This document shows positions 22,666 to 35,052 of a DNA stretch of 64,000 bases, one piece after another. The stretch lies in NCBI RefSeq assembly GCF_001540865.1, contig NC_033629.1, forward strand, positions 6,873,403 to 6,937,402, written 5' to 3'. The translations under genes were made by a program, and so were the position numbers. Each line of letters starts with the position of its first letter. The stretch's first letter is position 1. Origin of the DNA: Ananas comosus (Eukaryota > Streptophyta > Magnoliopsida > Poales > Bromeliaceae). A model generated the notes under the pieces. The model had not been told where the DNA came from and did not search any database. It saw nothing but the letters and a program-made list of their open reading frames with translations.

Positions 22666-24564
22666 ATGGCCGAAGGCGGAAACATTAATCGACCACCGCT
22701 CTTCGATGGCACGAATTATGCCTATTGGAAAGCTCGCATGAGAGCTTTTCTAATCGCAATCGATGAGCATGTTTGGCAATCAATAAAATTTGGATGGAAA
22801 CATCCTATTGAAAAGGTCGAGAATGTTGAAACGCCGAAACCACAGAATAAGTGGACGAAGGATGAAAACGAGTTATCTTCGTTTAATGGTAAGGGCGTAA
22901 ACACTTTATTTAATGCATTGTCTCAAATGGAGTTTACTCGTGTTTCGGCGTGTAATACCGCCAAAGAAATTTGGGATACTCTACAAATTACACATGAGGG
23001 TACAAGTCTAGTAAAAATTCAAAAGCTCAAGATGTTGACTAGTCAATTTGATTCGATTCGTATGATGGAGCATGAATCTTTTACCGATTATTATACTAGA
23101 CTTCAAGACATAATCAATACATGTGCTAATTTGGGAGAGAAGATCCCGGATTCTAAAATTATTAGAAAAATTCTTCAGATTCTTCCGGAATGCTTTCGGG
23201 CAAAAGTTGCCGCAATTGAAACCGTAAAGCATCCGGACGAGATGAAAATAAAAGAGTTAGTAGGTGCTTTGCAAACTTATAAGATGACTTTTCCTACTAA
23301 CCAATCTTCTTCCAAGTCTACAAAGGAAGAAGACGACTCGAATTCCGACGGAGATATTTTGCTCGCTGATTTTGAACATCAACTGACGCTCTTAACGAAG
23401 AAATTTCGACGGAACTTTCGGAAAAACAAAGCTTCATCCTCGAAACAAACATCATTTTCTAAACAATCTTCGAGTTCTAAAATGAAAGACAAAAAACTTG
23501 CAAAACCTTCTAAAGAAAAAGATGAGTTTGAAGGGGAAATTCAATGTTAAAAATGCAAAGGCTACGGCCATATTTCTACGGATTGTCCTACTAAGATATC
23601 ATATAAGAAGAAGGCTTTGCAAGTGAGAACTTGGGACGATTCTACCTCTAATGAATCGAGTTCAAGTGAAGAGGAGAAAATTAATGTTGCTTTATGCTCT
23701 CAATCTTCTATACCTCCCTCTTCAACTTTTTGTTTATCATCTATTATTTTTGACTCTTTTGTTTCCCCTTCCTTGCATGGAATGTCGAGCGATGATGGCG
23801 AGAGAGAGGGGGAGTCGGATGATGAAAGCTTGGCCGAGGCATACCAACAACTTCTCGAAGAATCAAAGAAGATGGCCAAGCACAACAAAAGGCTAAGAAA
23901 ACGACAACTTGAGCTTGAAGATGAGAACACTGACTTGAAGAATGCATCTAAAACTCTTGAGGAGGAAAGGGAGCAAGTATTGAATAATAATACAATTCTC
24001 CAAGAGAAGCTCAACCAATCGGAGATAACGATCAAATCACATCAAGAAAAGGTTGGTTTTCTAGAACAACAATATGAAGAAATTCGTTCATCCAATCAAG
24101 TTTTGACCAAACAAGTTTATCAACTTAAATCCGACATTCAAAAGTTTTTCTCCGGTTCGAAAAAGCTAGACCATATGCTCGAATTGGGTCAAACGGATAA
24201 ACTGGGACTTGGTTATAAAAGGACTTATGTTGAGAAGGATCAAAAGGCAATTCGTAAAGTCTCAACAAATTTGAAAGAGAAAATTTGCCATAGATGTGGT
24301 AGTAAAGGACACATCAAGAAGACATGCCCTAGAAAAGAAAAGAAACATCAACCGGCATGGTCTATGCATCTATCGGCATCTTCCAATACTCGACTTCCCC
24401 CACAGATTCCAAAGCAACATCAATCAAGTCGCGCACCTCCGATCAACCAAAAGTCAAAACAATCGGTACACAACTACAACAAATCAAGACAACCGATAAT
24501 CCGACAAGTTTGGATTCGAAAATGTGATATCTTTCCTTGTCTTAAGTCTTTAATTTGTGTTTGA
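22666..24564 (+). pseudogene. SIRE-like copia gag with coiled coil and two zinc knuckles, one in-frame stop
   Basis: One frame of about 632 codons runs from the ATG at 22666 to the stop at 24562, with an in-frame TAA at 23548-23550. The N-terminal half is a copia Gag domain (PPLFDGTNYAYWKARMRAFL, then KEIWDTLQITHEGT and DYYTRLQDIINTC). The TAA replaces a residue in the first zinc knuckle (C-stop-KCKGYGHISTDC). A long acidic, Gln/Glu/Lys-rich segment predicted to be a coiled coil follows (about 23860-24150), then a second intact CX2CX4HX4C knuckle (CHRCGSKGHIKKTC, near 24287). Gag forms the particle and binds RNA. No protease, integrase or reverse transcriptase follows. Confidence 0.88.
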
Positions 24565-25899
24565 CTTTATGTTTTGCTATGATCGGTTTTAGTGCATATC
24601 TATTGATCATTGCATTACATGTGCTTCGGATTTTTTCTGGATCATTTCGTGATTAAACATTAAACAGTGTGTTGAACGTCGATAATTTACATTCATTCAT
24701 TTTGAATTAATTTCATATTAATTATCGGTTTCACTTTATTATCACTATTTATGAAGATAATTTATAATAGAATATCTTAATTCTTATATTCATCAAATTT
24801 AAGTAATCATGTATGATCTTTCGGCACTTAACCTATCTCGGTTGTGTGTGTTGAATTTGATGAATGAAAATTTGCTAATCAACTAAAACTTGTCAAATTT
24901 TCTTTCATATAAGAGATTGCATAATTAAGGGGGTGTCATTTAATTTTTTTAAAAAAAAGGAGGAAAAGAAGGAAACACTCTAAGTGATTAAAGTTCAAGT
25001 ACTTAAAAGATGTGGAAAGAGTTACATCTTGAAGGGAGTGTGAAAACTACCACCACATGTAGGAAAGAGCTACCACCCCGGTCGTCCGGTAAGTGTGTGA
25101 AGCTACCACATGGGAATTGATTGAATAACCGAAAAGGTTGAAATATTCATATTATATAAAAAAAATTTTCGGTGTAATAAGGTGGTTTAGTAAAAAGATG
25201 CTTAAAGAGCCACTTCTGGTACATTATTGCTTGATATAGAATTTGAACACTTATGCGACAAATTTTTATCATTTATTGAATTTTCATAAGTCATCTTTAG
25301 AATCCGTTACATCTTGATAGATTTTGAGCCTTTAGATTATTTTTGATGACTTGATTTTGAAGTATATATGAGTAAAGAAATTTTATTATATTTTATCTAC
25401 ATCTTGGTGCTCTTGTAGTGAAATTCTTATTTTCTATGAAATTGATGTGGATTGAAAAAAATCTATGTGAATTTATTATGTTCATGCACTGACAATTGAT
25501 TAACTCTCTCATTTTTGGTACTTTCTTTTTGCAATTTTTGACAAAAAGGGGGAGAGCGTGGATGATTTTGTGGATGATTTTCGAGTTTGAATTTCAATCT
25601 TTTGATGCATGAACAAAGGGGGAGATATTTTCATTTTCATATTTTTTTTACTACTAACTTTGTTTGTTAACTTTGTTCGTGGAGAAAGTAATCTTTTTGC
25701 AGATCATTGAAAACTTCAAGACTCCTAGTTGTGTCTAAGTCATAGAGTTTGTGTAAGAGTTGCAAAATTACAATTTTGTATTTGTTTGGATCTTTCACGC
25801 GAGAAGTTCATTGATTTGGTGATGTCAATGAATTTCATTTTTGAGAGGTGAGCGTTGTGAGTATTTTGATGTAATTTTGAGTTTTGTCACGAAATTGCC
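24565..25899 (+). other. AT-rich noncoding interior of gag-only copia; pol absent
   Basis: No pol motif or long frame is visible in any frame between the gag stop and the polypurine tract. A short run of ACCACC-type repeats occurs near 25050-25110. The segment 25566-25899 is the 3' untranslated region also found at 18992-19324. Confidence 0.7.
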
Positions 25900-25911
25900 A
25901 AAGGGGGAGAT
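25900..25911 (+). other. Polypurine tract of gag-only copia
   Basis: AAAGGGGGAGAT directly precedes the LTR start TGTTACGG. This GGGGGAGA form is typical of plant copia elements. Confidence 0.85.
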
Positions 25912-26192
25912 TGTTACGGATTTTATGTTGGCATATTTCGTGAAGTTAGTCCGGAGTCTTGAAGGTTTAAAGAAGGAGAGATGAAGATCGAAGACTCGAT
26001 GACTCAAAACATAAATCCACAATGCTCGTAAGTTAAAATACTATTGATGATGATTTATAAACATTAACAAGTGTTTGGAAGACTTAGGATGGGTTTTAAA
26101 ATGAATTGGACTAAACTGAACTTGTCAAGGTTCAGGGACTGGTCCTTGATCAGAGGGACCGAACCCTGAAGGTTCTCTCTGCGTAAAGAAAC
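25912..26192 (+). mobile_element. 3' LTR of gag-only copia, cut after 281 bp by element D
   Basis: Matches the first 280 bp of the 5' LTR at 19337 with few differences. It stops at GTAAAGAAAC, where LTR D begins. The continuation present in the 5' LTR (GATGCAACCGGTC) is not found on the far side of element D, so that flank was lost. Confidence 0.87.
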
Positions 26193-27319
26193 TGTCACGC
26201 CCCGGGGTCCATTTTTGTTTGAAAACACAACGGAAATAGCTAGATTTTTTTTTTTTTGAAAGACCTGACCCCAGGGTATGCCAGATCCGCCATATATACA
26301 GAGAGTTCACTAATCACACGGACAGAGTCTCCCCTGTATTTGCACGGCGTCGCACAAGTACAATAAGTAAACTGAATACAACCACAACTAAATGAATATA
26401 GAAACAATTATACAATCATTCATTCACCATTCACATCACAATTATACATTCAATGTTTAACATAAATCTACACCTATCAGTTAAAAACGTTTTCAACCCA
26501 GAAACAGGTTTTGAAATGCTAAGATACAAAATCCACAGAAAACCTTTTAAAAACTGTTCCCTACACGGGAACTTTTATCTTTTAGAAACGCTACCACGAG
26601 GGGTAGAAAATCATTCAACATTTGAAATCCACAAATCCTTTTTATTACATCATAAATCCAACTGAAAATTCAGATATTCAACTACTATAACAAAAACTGA
26701 ACTATAATATGTCTAAGTTATTTATTCAAGCATGAAGGGTAAAGAAATAACCGACACGGGACGGAGCTCTATCGTACGCTAGAAATGCTCCTCACCAGCT
26801 GTCCCACTTGGACCTGCGACGTCACCTGTAATGGGGGCGGGGGGGTGAGAACATGTAAACATATCTCCCTCTCCTTCCAGTGGGTACCGCAAGCCGACGA
26901 GGGCGAGGGGTACTCACTAGTCAGGAGATAAACAAGGATATGAATAATGGTAATACAGTAGCTAAGATAAACAAGTAATGAAATGTGTATAGATAAACCA
27001 CTACAGGTACTGTATGCGTGCATCAAATCAGTCCAAAAGTACCCAATATGAAACCAATGCTCTCTTGGTCCGCACCGCAAACCTCAAGCCAGTGCCACTA
27101 CTACTCTACCATGCATATAACCCCTCTAGGGCTCACGGATTGACAACTGCAACCATTTTTCCGGAAAAGAACACCCCTTGCGGTGGATCAGACCGCCAGT
27201 GTTCGTGAAATGCGACGAGTATCGGGCGATCAATGCAATATGCTCAATGATCAACCGTCGGCAACTAGCCGACAATCCTGCCCCCCAGGGCACACCAGCC
27301 ATATGGGTCATCATGTAAT

Positions 27320-27510
27320 CAAATCAACCAACCAGGTCACAAGTATAGGAGATGCAATGTCCACAAGTATAGGAGATGCAACGTCGACCAACCAGGTCAT
27401 GGAGATCACATAGGAGAATAGACCAACCAAATCATAGATGCAAATAGGAGAACCGACCAACCAGGTCACAGATGCAAATAGGAGAACCGACCGACCAGGT
27501 CACAAATATC
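27320..27510 (-). repeat. Minisatellite in LTR D left
   Basis: Imperfect units of about 34 bp built on ACCAACCAGGTCACAGATG and CAAATAGGAGA recur four to five times. The same block lies in the right LTR at 36205-36390, so it is part of the LTR. Confidence 0.75.
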
Positions 27511-29383
27511 ATATACAGATAAAGTTTACTATACTCCTACACATGATACTACATCTGGCAACAACTAAGTAGAGTAAATAAGGAAATAGCATGGGTGTAA
27601 GGCTCAACATGTATAAGGTAAATGATATACACAACAAGGGTAAAGGAAACGTCACCGAGCGTGCACCACTGTACCGACGTCGGAACGAAGTACCCACCTG
27701 TATGTGTCTGACGAAAATCTCTCGACTGTGAAGACGGTGCAACCGAACCTACGAAAGGTCCACCGGGTTAGAACCTAACCCACTAACACATATCGCTAAC
27801 TCACAATCCCACAATCATAGCCCTTCGGGAATCGGTTTTCCAAAACCGATTGCCGAACTCACCAGAAGTCACAAAAAAACTGCACCGGGACTCCGCCGGG
27901 ACCCACGAACCGTCCCAAAACTACCCAACTCATCATATGAGTTGCTCGCTGCCGCTAAACACCTATTTTAGTGTGACAAGGCAGCAAAGACGCTAACTCG
28001 ATGCGGAACGATTATCGTCGGATAATCGTTTCGATTCGGGTTCCCGGAAATGTCTATTTCGACACCGGAACCCGCCGTCGCTCACTCGTCGTTTCTGAAC
28101 CCTCGAAACGACACGGGTGACAAGCCAACAAGGCTCAGCGACACTACAATCAACCACGAGGCACTGTCGGATGAATTTCGAATCGAAAACGCGTTCTATC
28201 AGCGGATTTCGCCGAAAAACGCTCCAGAAATCACTTTTCGATTTTCGCAAAAGCTTGGGGCCTTGGACGATCAGTCCAGAGGTTATCCTCAGCCTACCCT
28301 TGCTGCCAACATCATCTACATCGAAGCAAAAACCCTAAAAGCCCTTACCGATACGTGAAATCACATCATTTTATGTGATTTCTAGGCTTTTCTGGACCGT
28401 GCACGCAAACCAGAGATCGATTCAGCAAACCGTCGCGCTCGCTGATAGGTTTCAGCGTGCCAGAGGCCGTGCTCACCTTTCGGAGAACTGCCGGCCACTA
28501 TGGCACGCGCACGAGCGACACGAAACTCAGTGAAACAGCGCGCACAGCGCTAAGATTGCCATTAATGCACAATCCAGGGCATCTCTGTCCCTGTTGGAGG
28601 TGAGCAAGATGTTCAGCACGTGTTGTAGATCATCGTGCTCACTTCCCTAGGTCTAGAAGGCTTAACGGATCACCGAAAAGGTGACCGAAATCTCAGACTT
28701 TAGTGCTGGAACATAAAACAGCCTTACCAGAACCGGGGAGAGCTAGGGTTGGTCGCCGACGGTCGGACGGCGGGCGGTCCAGCTAGGGGAGGGCGCGGCC
28801 GGTAGGTGAGTTCCGGGGCACTCGTTGGCCGGTGGCTGGAGGCGGCCGGTGGCGCGGCGGCGGAGATCAACTCCCTAAGGCTGCTCACGGGTTCAAGGGC
28901 GCCGACAGCAAGGCGGCGGCCGAAGGAGCTTGGGGCGGCGACGATTCGACGCCGGAGGCCGAGGGAGAGGCGGTGCACCCTTCGTTGGACGGCGGCGGCG
29001 CTTGGAAGTCGAGCGGACTCGACCTCGGTCCGCACCAACCCAGGACGGCCGCAAGCTGCACAAGCGGCGGCCGGCGGTCCACGGGGATGGCCGGGATGGC
29101 GAGCAGGAGGTCGCCGGAGGTGCGGGGATAGCGCTGGGGATGGGCCTGTGCCAGGGGATGTTGAAGCTCGGGCTTTGATGCCTTCCCGAGCACAACAGCT
29201 GAGCTGGTGGCGAGGTGGGTCTAACGAGGAGTTGAGGGGAGGCCGGGGTGGCTTTTCCGGCGGCCGGAGCTGCTCGTCGGCGGTCCCGATGTGCGAATTG
29301 GCAGGGCATGGTGTAGGTAGGGCAGCTAGGGTTAGCTAGGTGAACGTGGGCAGCCAAAGAACCATGAAAAACCCTAGATGTTA

Positions 29384-29391
29384 CTTTTATA
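29384..29391 (-). promoter_or_regulatory. TATA box of LTR D left
   Basis: TATAAAAG on the minus strand, about 680 bp into the LTR in its own orientation. It is followed by GC-rich leader sequence. Confidence 0.5.
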
Positions 29392-30072
29392 CAAGGTGTC
29401 ATTTTGCGAGGAACCCCTTCAAAGTCAAATAATTATAATCCTGCCCCTGCCCGCATGTGTAACTTGCATGCCAGCCCATCAACATTCGAAATCTCGTGAA
29501 ACAGCGCATAAAATATAGGGTCTTTTCGCGATTAATCGATTTTGCCAAATTGACCTCTCAGCGGACTTTTCACAATTTCCGAAGATCCGCCCGTCGGATT
29601 TCCGAACGGATTGCGCCAGCGCGTTCAGAATGACTGGGGCATCGAATCTAGCATCTTACTTTGTCCGATTTGGTTTTCGATTTGCGTCAAAACCATCCCT
29701 CTTTTGTTTTCACTATGTAGCCACTTATATTACTACACGTGAAACCAATCAAACCCCTTTTTTCTCGACAACCGTGCATCAGAATCCAATTTCGTCAGTG
29801 CCATTGGGTCCAGAATGGTCGAACCGTTCGAAACGAGCTATTGGAGCACTATGATCGGAGTCCAATGTGCACCAGAACCGTCTTCTACTCACTGGCTTCG
29901 CCGGGAAGCCAGAGTTACTATTCACTCTAAGTTATCGGTTCAGGTTGCATAACTTCTCCATCTTAACTCGTTTTCACCTGAAATTTGACAAGTGCTTATG
30001 TAATTATATTACACATAAAAATATTGTCAACAAAGGGTTTAATTTTTATTACTAAAAATCTCGGTTATTACA

Positions 30073-30087
30073 TCATTCCCCCCTTAC
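30073..30087 (-). other. Polypurine tract of element D
   Basis: Minus-strand GTAAGGGGGGAATGA directly precedes the LTR start TGTAATAACC. Confidence 0.85.
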
Positions 30088-30113
30088 AAGAAGTTTCGTC
30101 CCCGAAACTTAAA

Positions 30114-31523
30114 TCAAGGATCCCCCGTGAATAGCTGCGGATAACTCTCCCGCATAGAAGACTCAAGCTCCCATGTAGCCTCGCGCTCCTCGTGATTTGC
30201 CCACTGAACTTTTACATACGGAATGCTCCTGTTCCGTAATTGCTTCACTTCACGTGCCAAAATCCCCAATGGAGCCTCATCATAGCTCAGATCCTCCCGT
30301 AGCTGAATAGATGTCGGACTAATGATGTGAGACGGATCTGGAATGTATTTCCGCAACATGGACACATGAAAGACATTGTTCACCCGGGTGAGACTTGGAG
30401 GAAGAGCCAATCTGTACGCTACCGGACCGATGCGCTCCAGGATCTCAAACGGTCCCACGAACCGCGGACTTAGCTTGTTCCGCAAACCGAACCGCTTGAT
30501 CCTCTTGGATGGCGACACCTTGAGCAACACATGCTCACCGACCTGAAACTCCAGGTCACGCCTCTGCTGATCCGCGTATCTCCTCTGTCGACTCTGTGCA
30601 GTCAGAAGCCGCTCTCTCGCAATGCGGATCTTCGCCAACGCATCCTCCACTAAGTCTGGCCCGATCAACCGACGTTCTCCGACGTCGTCCCAACAGATAG
30701 GAGACCGACATCGACGCCCATATAAAGCCTCGTACGGTGCCATCCCGATGCTCGCCTGGTAGCTGTTATTATAGGAGAACTCCACCAACGGTAGATATCG
30801 GAACCATCCATCACCGTAATCCAGGATACATGCGCGGAGCATGTCCTCAAGAGTCTGGATGACTCGCTCTGACTGTCCGTCGCTCTGGGGATGGAATGCC
30901 GTACTGAAGTTCAACTTCATACCCATAACCTATTGCAAGCTCCTCCAGAAGTGGGAAACAAAGCGAGTGTCCCGATCAGACACAATCGACACTGGCACAC
31001 CATGAAGCCGAACAAACTCGTCAATGTATAACTGTGCTAGTCGATCACGGGACCACGTTGTATGCATCGGCAAGAAGTGAGCCAATTTCGTCAGCCGATC
31101 AACTATAACCCAGATCACATCATGGCCTCGCTGTGATCGAGGCAATCCGGTGACGAAATCCATAGTGATCTGCTCCCACTTCCATACGGGGATCGGAAGT
31201 GGTTGCAGCTTTCCTGCTGGTCGCTAATGCTTAGCTTTCACCTGCTGACAAATCAAGCACCGAGCCACGTGCTGAGCCACATCAAGCTTCATCCCAGGCC
31301 ACTAGAAATTCTGCTTCAGGTCGCGGTACATCTTGGTTCCTCCTGGGTGAACTGTGTAAGGGGATCGGTGCGCCTCGGATAGGATGTCGTTCCTCAGCTC
31401 CGAGTCATTGGGCACACACCATCTGCCTTTAAAGCGCAGAGATCCATCAGTGTGGATATTGAAGTCCCCGTCCTTACCCTGCTCGACCTCCGCCCGCACT
31501 TTCTGTAAGTACGGGTCACTCTA
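30114..31523 (-). pseudogene. Element D integrase with chromodomain
   Basis: Minus-strand order: zinc-binding region (HRSPYTVHPGGTKMYRDLKQ, then CLICQQVKA), catalytic core ([54 protein letters not shown]), C-terminal GPFEILERIGPVAYRLALPP, and a full chromodomain-like tail (IPYVKVQWANHEEREATWEL) ending at a stop at 30114-30116. The last 270 codons (30114-30926) are open, the longest intact integrase end in the window. Four stops interrupt the rest, near 30927, 31228, 31304 and 31523; the 31304 stop replaces the first W of YWWPGM and the 31228 stop is consistent with a CAG to TAG change. The lineage looks Tekay-like. Confidence 0.93.
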
Positions 31524-32855
31524 CTACCCAAGCAAAATCCGCTCCGTCAAAGTAGGCTGTATCACCAGAGTCATCAATTGGGCCGTGGCCCCGGTGGAAA
31601 CAACCTTGATCTCCAGACGGCGGAACTCCACGAGTCGATCCTGGCTCGTGATCATAATGGACAACGAAGCTGAAGGCTGTTTCCGGCTCAAGGCGTCCAC
31701 CACCGCGTTCGCCTTTCCCGAATGGTACTGGATCGTGAGATCGTAGTCCTTTAAGAGCTCGAGCCAACGTCTCTGCCTGAGGTTCAACTCCTTCTGTGTG
31801 AAAAGGTACTTCAGGCTCTGATGATCGGTGAATACCTCGCAGTGTGCTCCATATAGATAGTGCCTCCACAGCTTTAGGGCAAACATTACCGCCGCGAGCT
31901 CTAGATCGTGAGTCGGATAGTTCTTTTCATACGACTTTAGCTGTTGAGATGCGTAAGCGATGACCCGATCCTGCTGCATAAGCACGCACCCCAGACCGAC
32001 CCAGGAGGCGTCACAATAGACCACAAAATCCTCACCAGGTCGCGGCAGAGTAAGAACGGGTGCGCGGGTCAATCGATCCTTCAGCTCATCAAAGCTCTGC
32101 TGGCACTGCTCGGTCCACTGAAACCGTTCTCCTTTTCTGGTAAGCTTGTTTAGCGGTGCGGCGATCTTGGAGAAGCCCTCAACGAATCGCCGATAATAAC
32201 CCGCCAAACCCAGAAAGCTCCGGACTTCAGTCACCGAAGTCGGTTCAGGCCACTCGACCACTGAGGCTATCTTCTTTGGATCCACCGTAATGCCCGATGG
32301 AGTCACAATATGCCCTAAGAAAGATACCTCGCGGAGCCAGAACTCGTACTTCTTGAGCTTACCATATAGCTTGTGCTCTCGAAGTATCTGCAGTACTCGT
32401 CGGAGATGATCCTTGTGCTCCTCATCACTCCGCGAGTAAATCAGGATGTCGTCAATGAAGACCACGACAAACTGATCCAAGTATGCCCGAAAGACCCTAT
32501 TCATCATATCCATGAAAGCTACCGGGGCATTGGTGAGCCCAAACGGCATCACCGTGAACTCGTAGTGGCCGTATCGAGTTCTAAAGGCGGTCTTCGACAC
32601 ATCCTCATCCCGGATCTTAAGCTGATGGTACCCGGACTGTAGGTCGATCTTCGAATACACCGATGATCCATGAAGCTGATCGAAGAGATCCTCAATCCGG
32701 GGTAGTGGATACTTGTTCTTCACAGTGACCTTATTAAGCTCCCGGTAGTCGATGCACAGTCGAAGACTACCATCCTTCTTTTTGACAAAGAGGACTGGGG
32801 CACCCCCAAGGAGACACGCTAGGGCGGATAAACCCTCTCTCCAGAAGATCCTCAA
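31524..32855 (-). pseudogene. Element D reverse transcriptase and RNase H
   Basis: A single open frame of 443 codons covers most of RT ([55 protein letters not shown], catalytic FIDDILIYS near 32441-32460), the connection, and RNase H ([44 protein letters not shown], ending [11 protein letters not shown]). All RT and RNase H signature residues I can check are present. A frameshift near 32800, in the PSVSPWG region, separates it from the protease. A stop at 31521-31523 separates it from integrase. Confidence 0.94.
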
Positions 32856-33600
32856 GTTGAGCCTTCAACTCTTTCAGCTCAGCGAAGGCCATGCGATAGG
32901 GGGCCTTCGAGATCGGTGCCGTGCCTGGAACTAGCTCGATGAAGAAGTCGATCTCCCGGTCCGGAGGCATTCCCGGAAGCTCATCTGGAAAGACATCCGG
33001 GAATTCCTGAACAACTAGAATATCCTCCAATGGTGGTGCAGCTCGGTGGGTGACATCTACTGAAGCCAGGTAGGCTACACATCCCGCATTCATAAGCCTC
33101 TTTGCTCTAGCTGAAGAGATAGACGCGGCAAAATAGGAGCTCTTACATGCTCGGTATACGAATACTTCTTCGCCGGGCCCGATAAATGTCACCGTCCTCC
33201 GCTCGCAGTCGATGGTAGCGTGGTGCCTGGTAAACCAGTCCATCCCAATCACCACGTCGAACTTCTTCATGGGAAGTACCACCAGGTTCGCCAGGAAGCT
33301 CCGATTATCCAAAATGACAGGGTACGATAGGATGCACCGATCAGCTAATAGGTCACCTCCAGGCGTGTCAATACGGAGCGGCACGTCTAGTGGACGCGAG
33401 GAAATACCATGCTCACATGCAAATGAATGCGAAATGAATAAGTGCGATGCTCCATTATCGAATATAGCTCTAGCACGAGTAATGCAGAGGGTAACAATAC
33501 CTGCAAGGACGTCACCATCATTGTTGCCTTCGTGCGCGCCCCCTCGTTTTGGCGTGAGGAGGAGGGACGCCTAAACGAAGCAGCTGCGCTTGGAGCTCAA
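32767..33600 (-). pseudogene. Element D aspartic protease and RT N-terminus, altered active site
   Basis: The retroviral-type protease reads AIFDNGASHLFISHSFACEH (near 33435-33472), then VVIGMDWFTRHHATIDCERR, and continues into the RT lead ([20 protein letters not shown]). The expected D-T/S-G triad is D-N-G, an Asn in place of the catalytic-loop Thr or Ser. In the family this enzyme cleaves the Gag-Pol polyprotein. Elements B and F keep DTG here, so the change is specific to D. The frame is otherwise open from 33384 to 32767. Confidence 0.88.
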
Positions 33601-34858
33601 CGGTTCTGTCGGGATGCAGCTGGGGAGGAGGCAGCACTCTGATTAGCCACATTTCTCTTAGGGCAATGTGCTTGCAGGTGGCCCGGCTGACCACAATGGA
33701 AACAGTTGTCCCTCCTCTGCGGACAGTCGGTCACCCGGTGTGCTTGCCCACAAATCACACGGGGTTGACCGCCCCGTCGCTGACTGCCGGAGGGTGCACT
33801 CTTCGCCGACTGCTGAGTGCGAGGATGCTTCGGTGGCTTTTTGCTGAAAGAAGAGCCACTGCTAGACTTAGAATGGGAACGCTTCCTGTCCCCTGATCGC
33901 TAGGATGCATCGCGATCAGCTCGCATCTCCTCTGACTCGCTCTGCACTATAAGAGCCCGGTCGAAAGACTCGTCGAAGGGTATCATGCCATTGGACGCGA
34001 CCAAGAGCCGAATGTTGGGCCTCAGCCCCCTGATAAAAAGCTTGGCCTTGTGGTACTCGTCCCGCACCGCGAAGGGAATCAGCCCGACGATGCAGCTGAA
34101 ATCTCGCTCGTACTCCGCCACAGTACGGTTACCCTGCTTAAGGCGCTCCAGCTCGCGCTCCAAGTTCTGCTTCGTACTGTCCTTGAAGTACTGCTCATTT
34201 AGGAGTCTCCGAAACTCATCCTAGGGTGGATAGATGCTTGAGAGCTTGTTCACGAAGTGGCGGATCCACCATGCATACGCATCCCTCTCAAGGCAATGAG
34301 CGGCCAGAGGAACGCGATCCTGCTCCTCAATATGGAGATCGCGAAATAGTTTCTCCATGTGGGTGGCCCAGTGCTCGATCACCCATGCATCGTCATTCTT
34401 CCTAGCGAACTTAGGCGGATCGAACTTTCTAAACTGGACCAACTTCGCACGCATGTGATCGCCCTCCACTGCAGAGGTATTAGCACCCCCAGCGAAAACC
34501 GTCGTGGTAGTCGTCGTCGTCGTCGTGCCAGTCGGAGCTGTAGCCGGTGGAGGTATCATCGAGTGTCCGCAGTAACTGGAGCCGGCTGTGTCGGAGGTGG
34601 AGCCGGGGGAGCAGCAGCTGCAGTCTGCTGCTGTATAAACTACTGGAACATCCCCGAGAGGGCCGTCAGCTGACCCCTCATCGCTGCTACCTCGGCCTCA
34701 AGCTGCTAGGTACGCGCATCACCCAACTGCTCGGGGCCGACCTGCTTCCCTCCACCCCTGCCCCTCGGGACACGCCCTCCAGGACTGTTCGATGCCCCCT
34801 CAGTGGCGCATCCACCGCCACGACCCCGACGAGGAGGTCTACCAGGACCACGAGCCAT
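33601..34858 (-). pseudogene. Element D gag with zinc knuckle
   Basis: Start chosen at the ATG at 34856-34858 (MARGPGRPPRRGRGGG), the first Met after the primer site. It gives the basic N terminus usual in this family. Gag-domain blocks follow (FDPPKFARKNDDAWVIEHWA, MEKLFRDLHI, DAYAWWIRHFV, EYERDFSCIVGLIPF). An intact CX2CX4HX4C knuckle (CFHCGQPGHLQAHC) lies near 33667-33709. There are stops near 34711, 34639 and 34221, a frameshift near 34560, and stops near 33900 and 33607. A Thr run sits at 34520. Gag would package the element RNA. Confidence 0.88.
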
Positions 34859-35040
34859 CTGCAACAGAAAACACCGTCAGCCGAATAATCGACTTCGACT
34901 ACTACCAACCAGGACTCGAGCCCAAACCCCGCACTCACATGCTTATACATCGTAGGTCTTCCTAAAGGTCAACCTAACCAATGGTTCAGTTTATTTTTAT
35001 TTTCAAAATAACCTGTGAATGGTGTTGTGGTTGTAACTTG

Positions 35041-35052
35041 GCTCTGATACCA
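35041..35052 (-). other. Primer-binding site (tRNA-iMet) of element D
   Basis: Minus strand reads TGGTATCAGAGC, an exact match to the complement of the initiator tRNA-Met 3' end. It lies 8 bp from the 5' LTR. This fixes the orientation and the 5' side of element D. Confidence 0.92.

Larger units (their letters stand above)
26193..30072 (-). mobile_element. LTR D left: 3' LTR of gypsy element D, 3.88 kb
   Basis: On the plus strand it starts TGTCACGCCCCGGGG and ends GGTTATTACA, next to a polypurine tract. The 5 bp on its left are GAAAC. In LTR orientation there is a TATA box (29384-29391), a donor-like TG|GTAAGG near 28726, and an acceptor-like ATTACAG|GTGACG near 26828. A 34-bp minisatellite lies at 27320-27510. 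GC-rich open frames at 28724-29402 are simply GC-rich leader sequence. Hairpins GCGGT/ACCGC (27180-27196) and GTCGGC/GCCGAC (27257-27273) are present. Confidence 0.9.

Noticed and set aside
28724..29402. Several overlapping 80-177 codon open frames on both strands, also at 37598-38053
   Set aside because: They lie in the GC-rich leader of LTR D, appear in both LTR copies and in many frames at once, and have no domain. GC-rich sequence simply lacks stops.
35041..35052. tRNA gene
   Set aside because: Only the 12-nt primer-binding complement of tRNA-iMet is present here, at 22630 and at 53111; no cloverleaf is visible.
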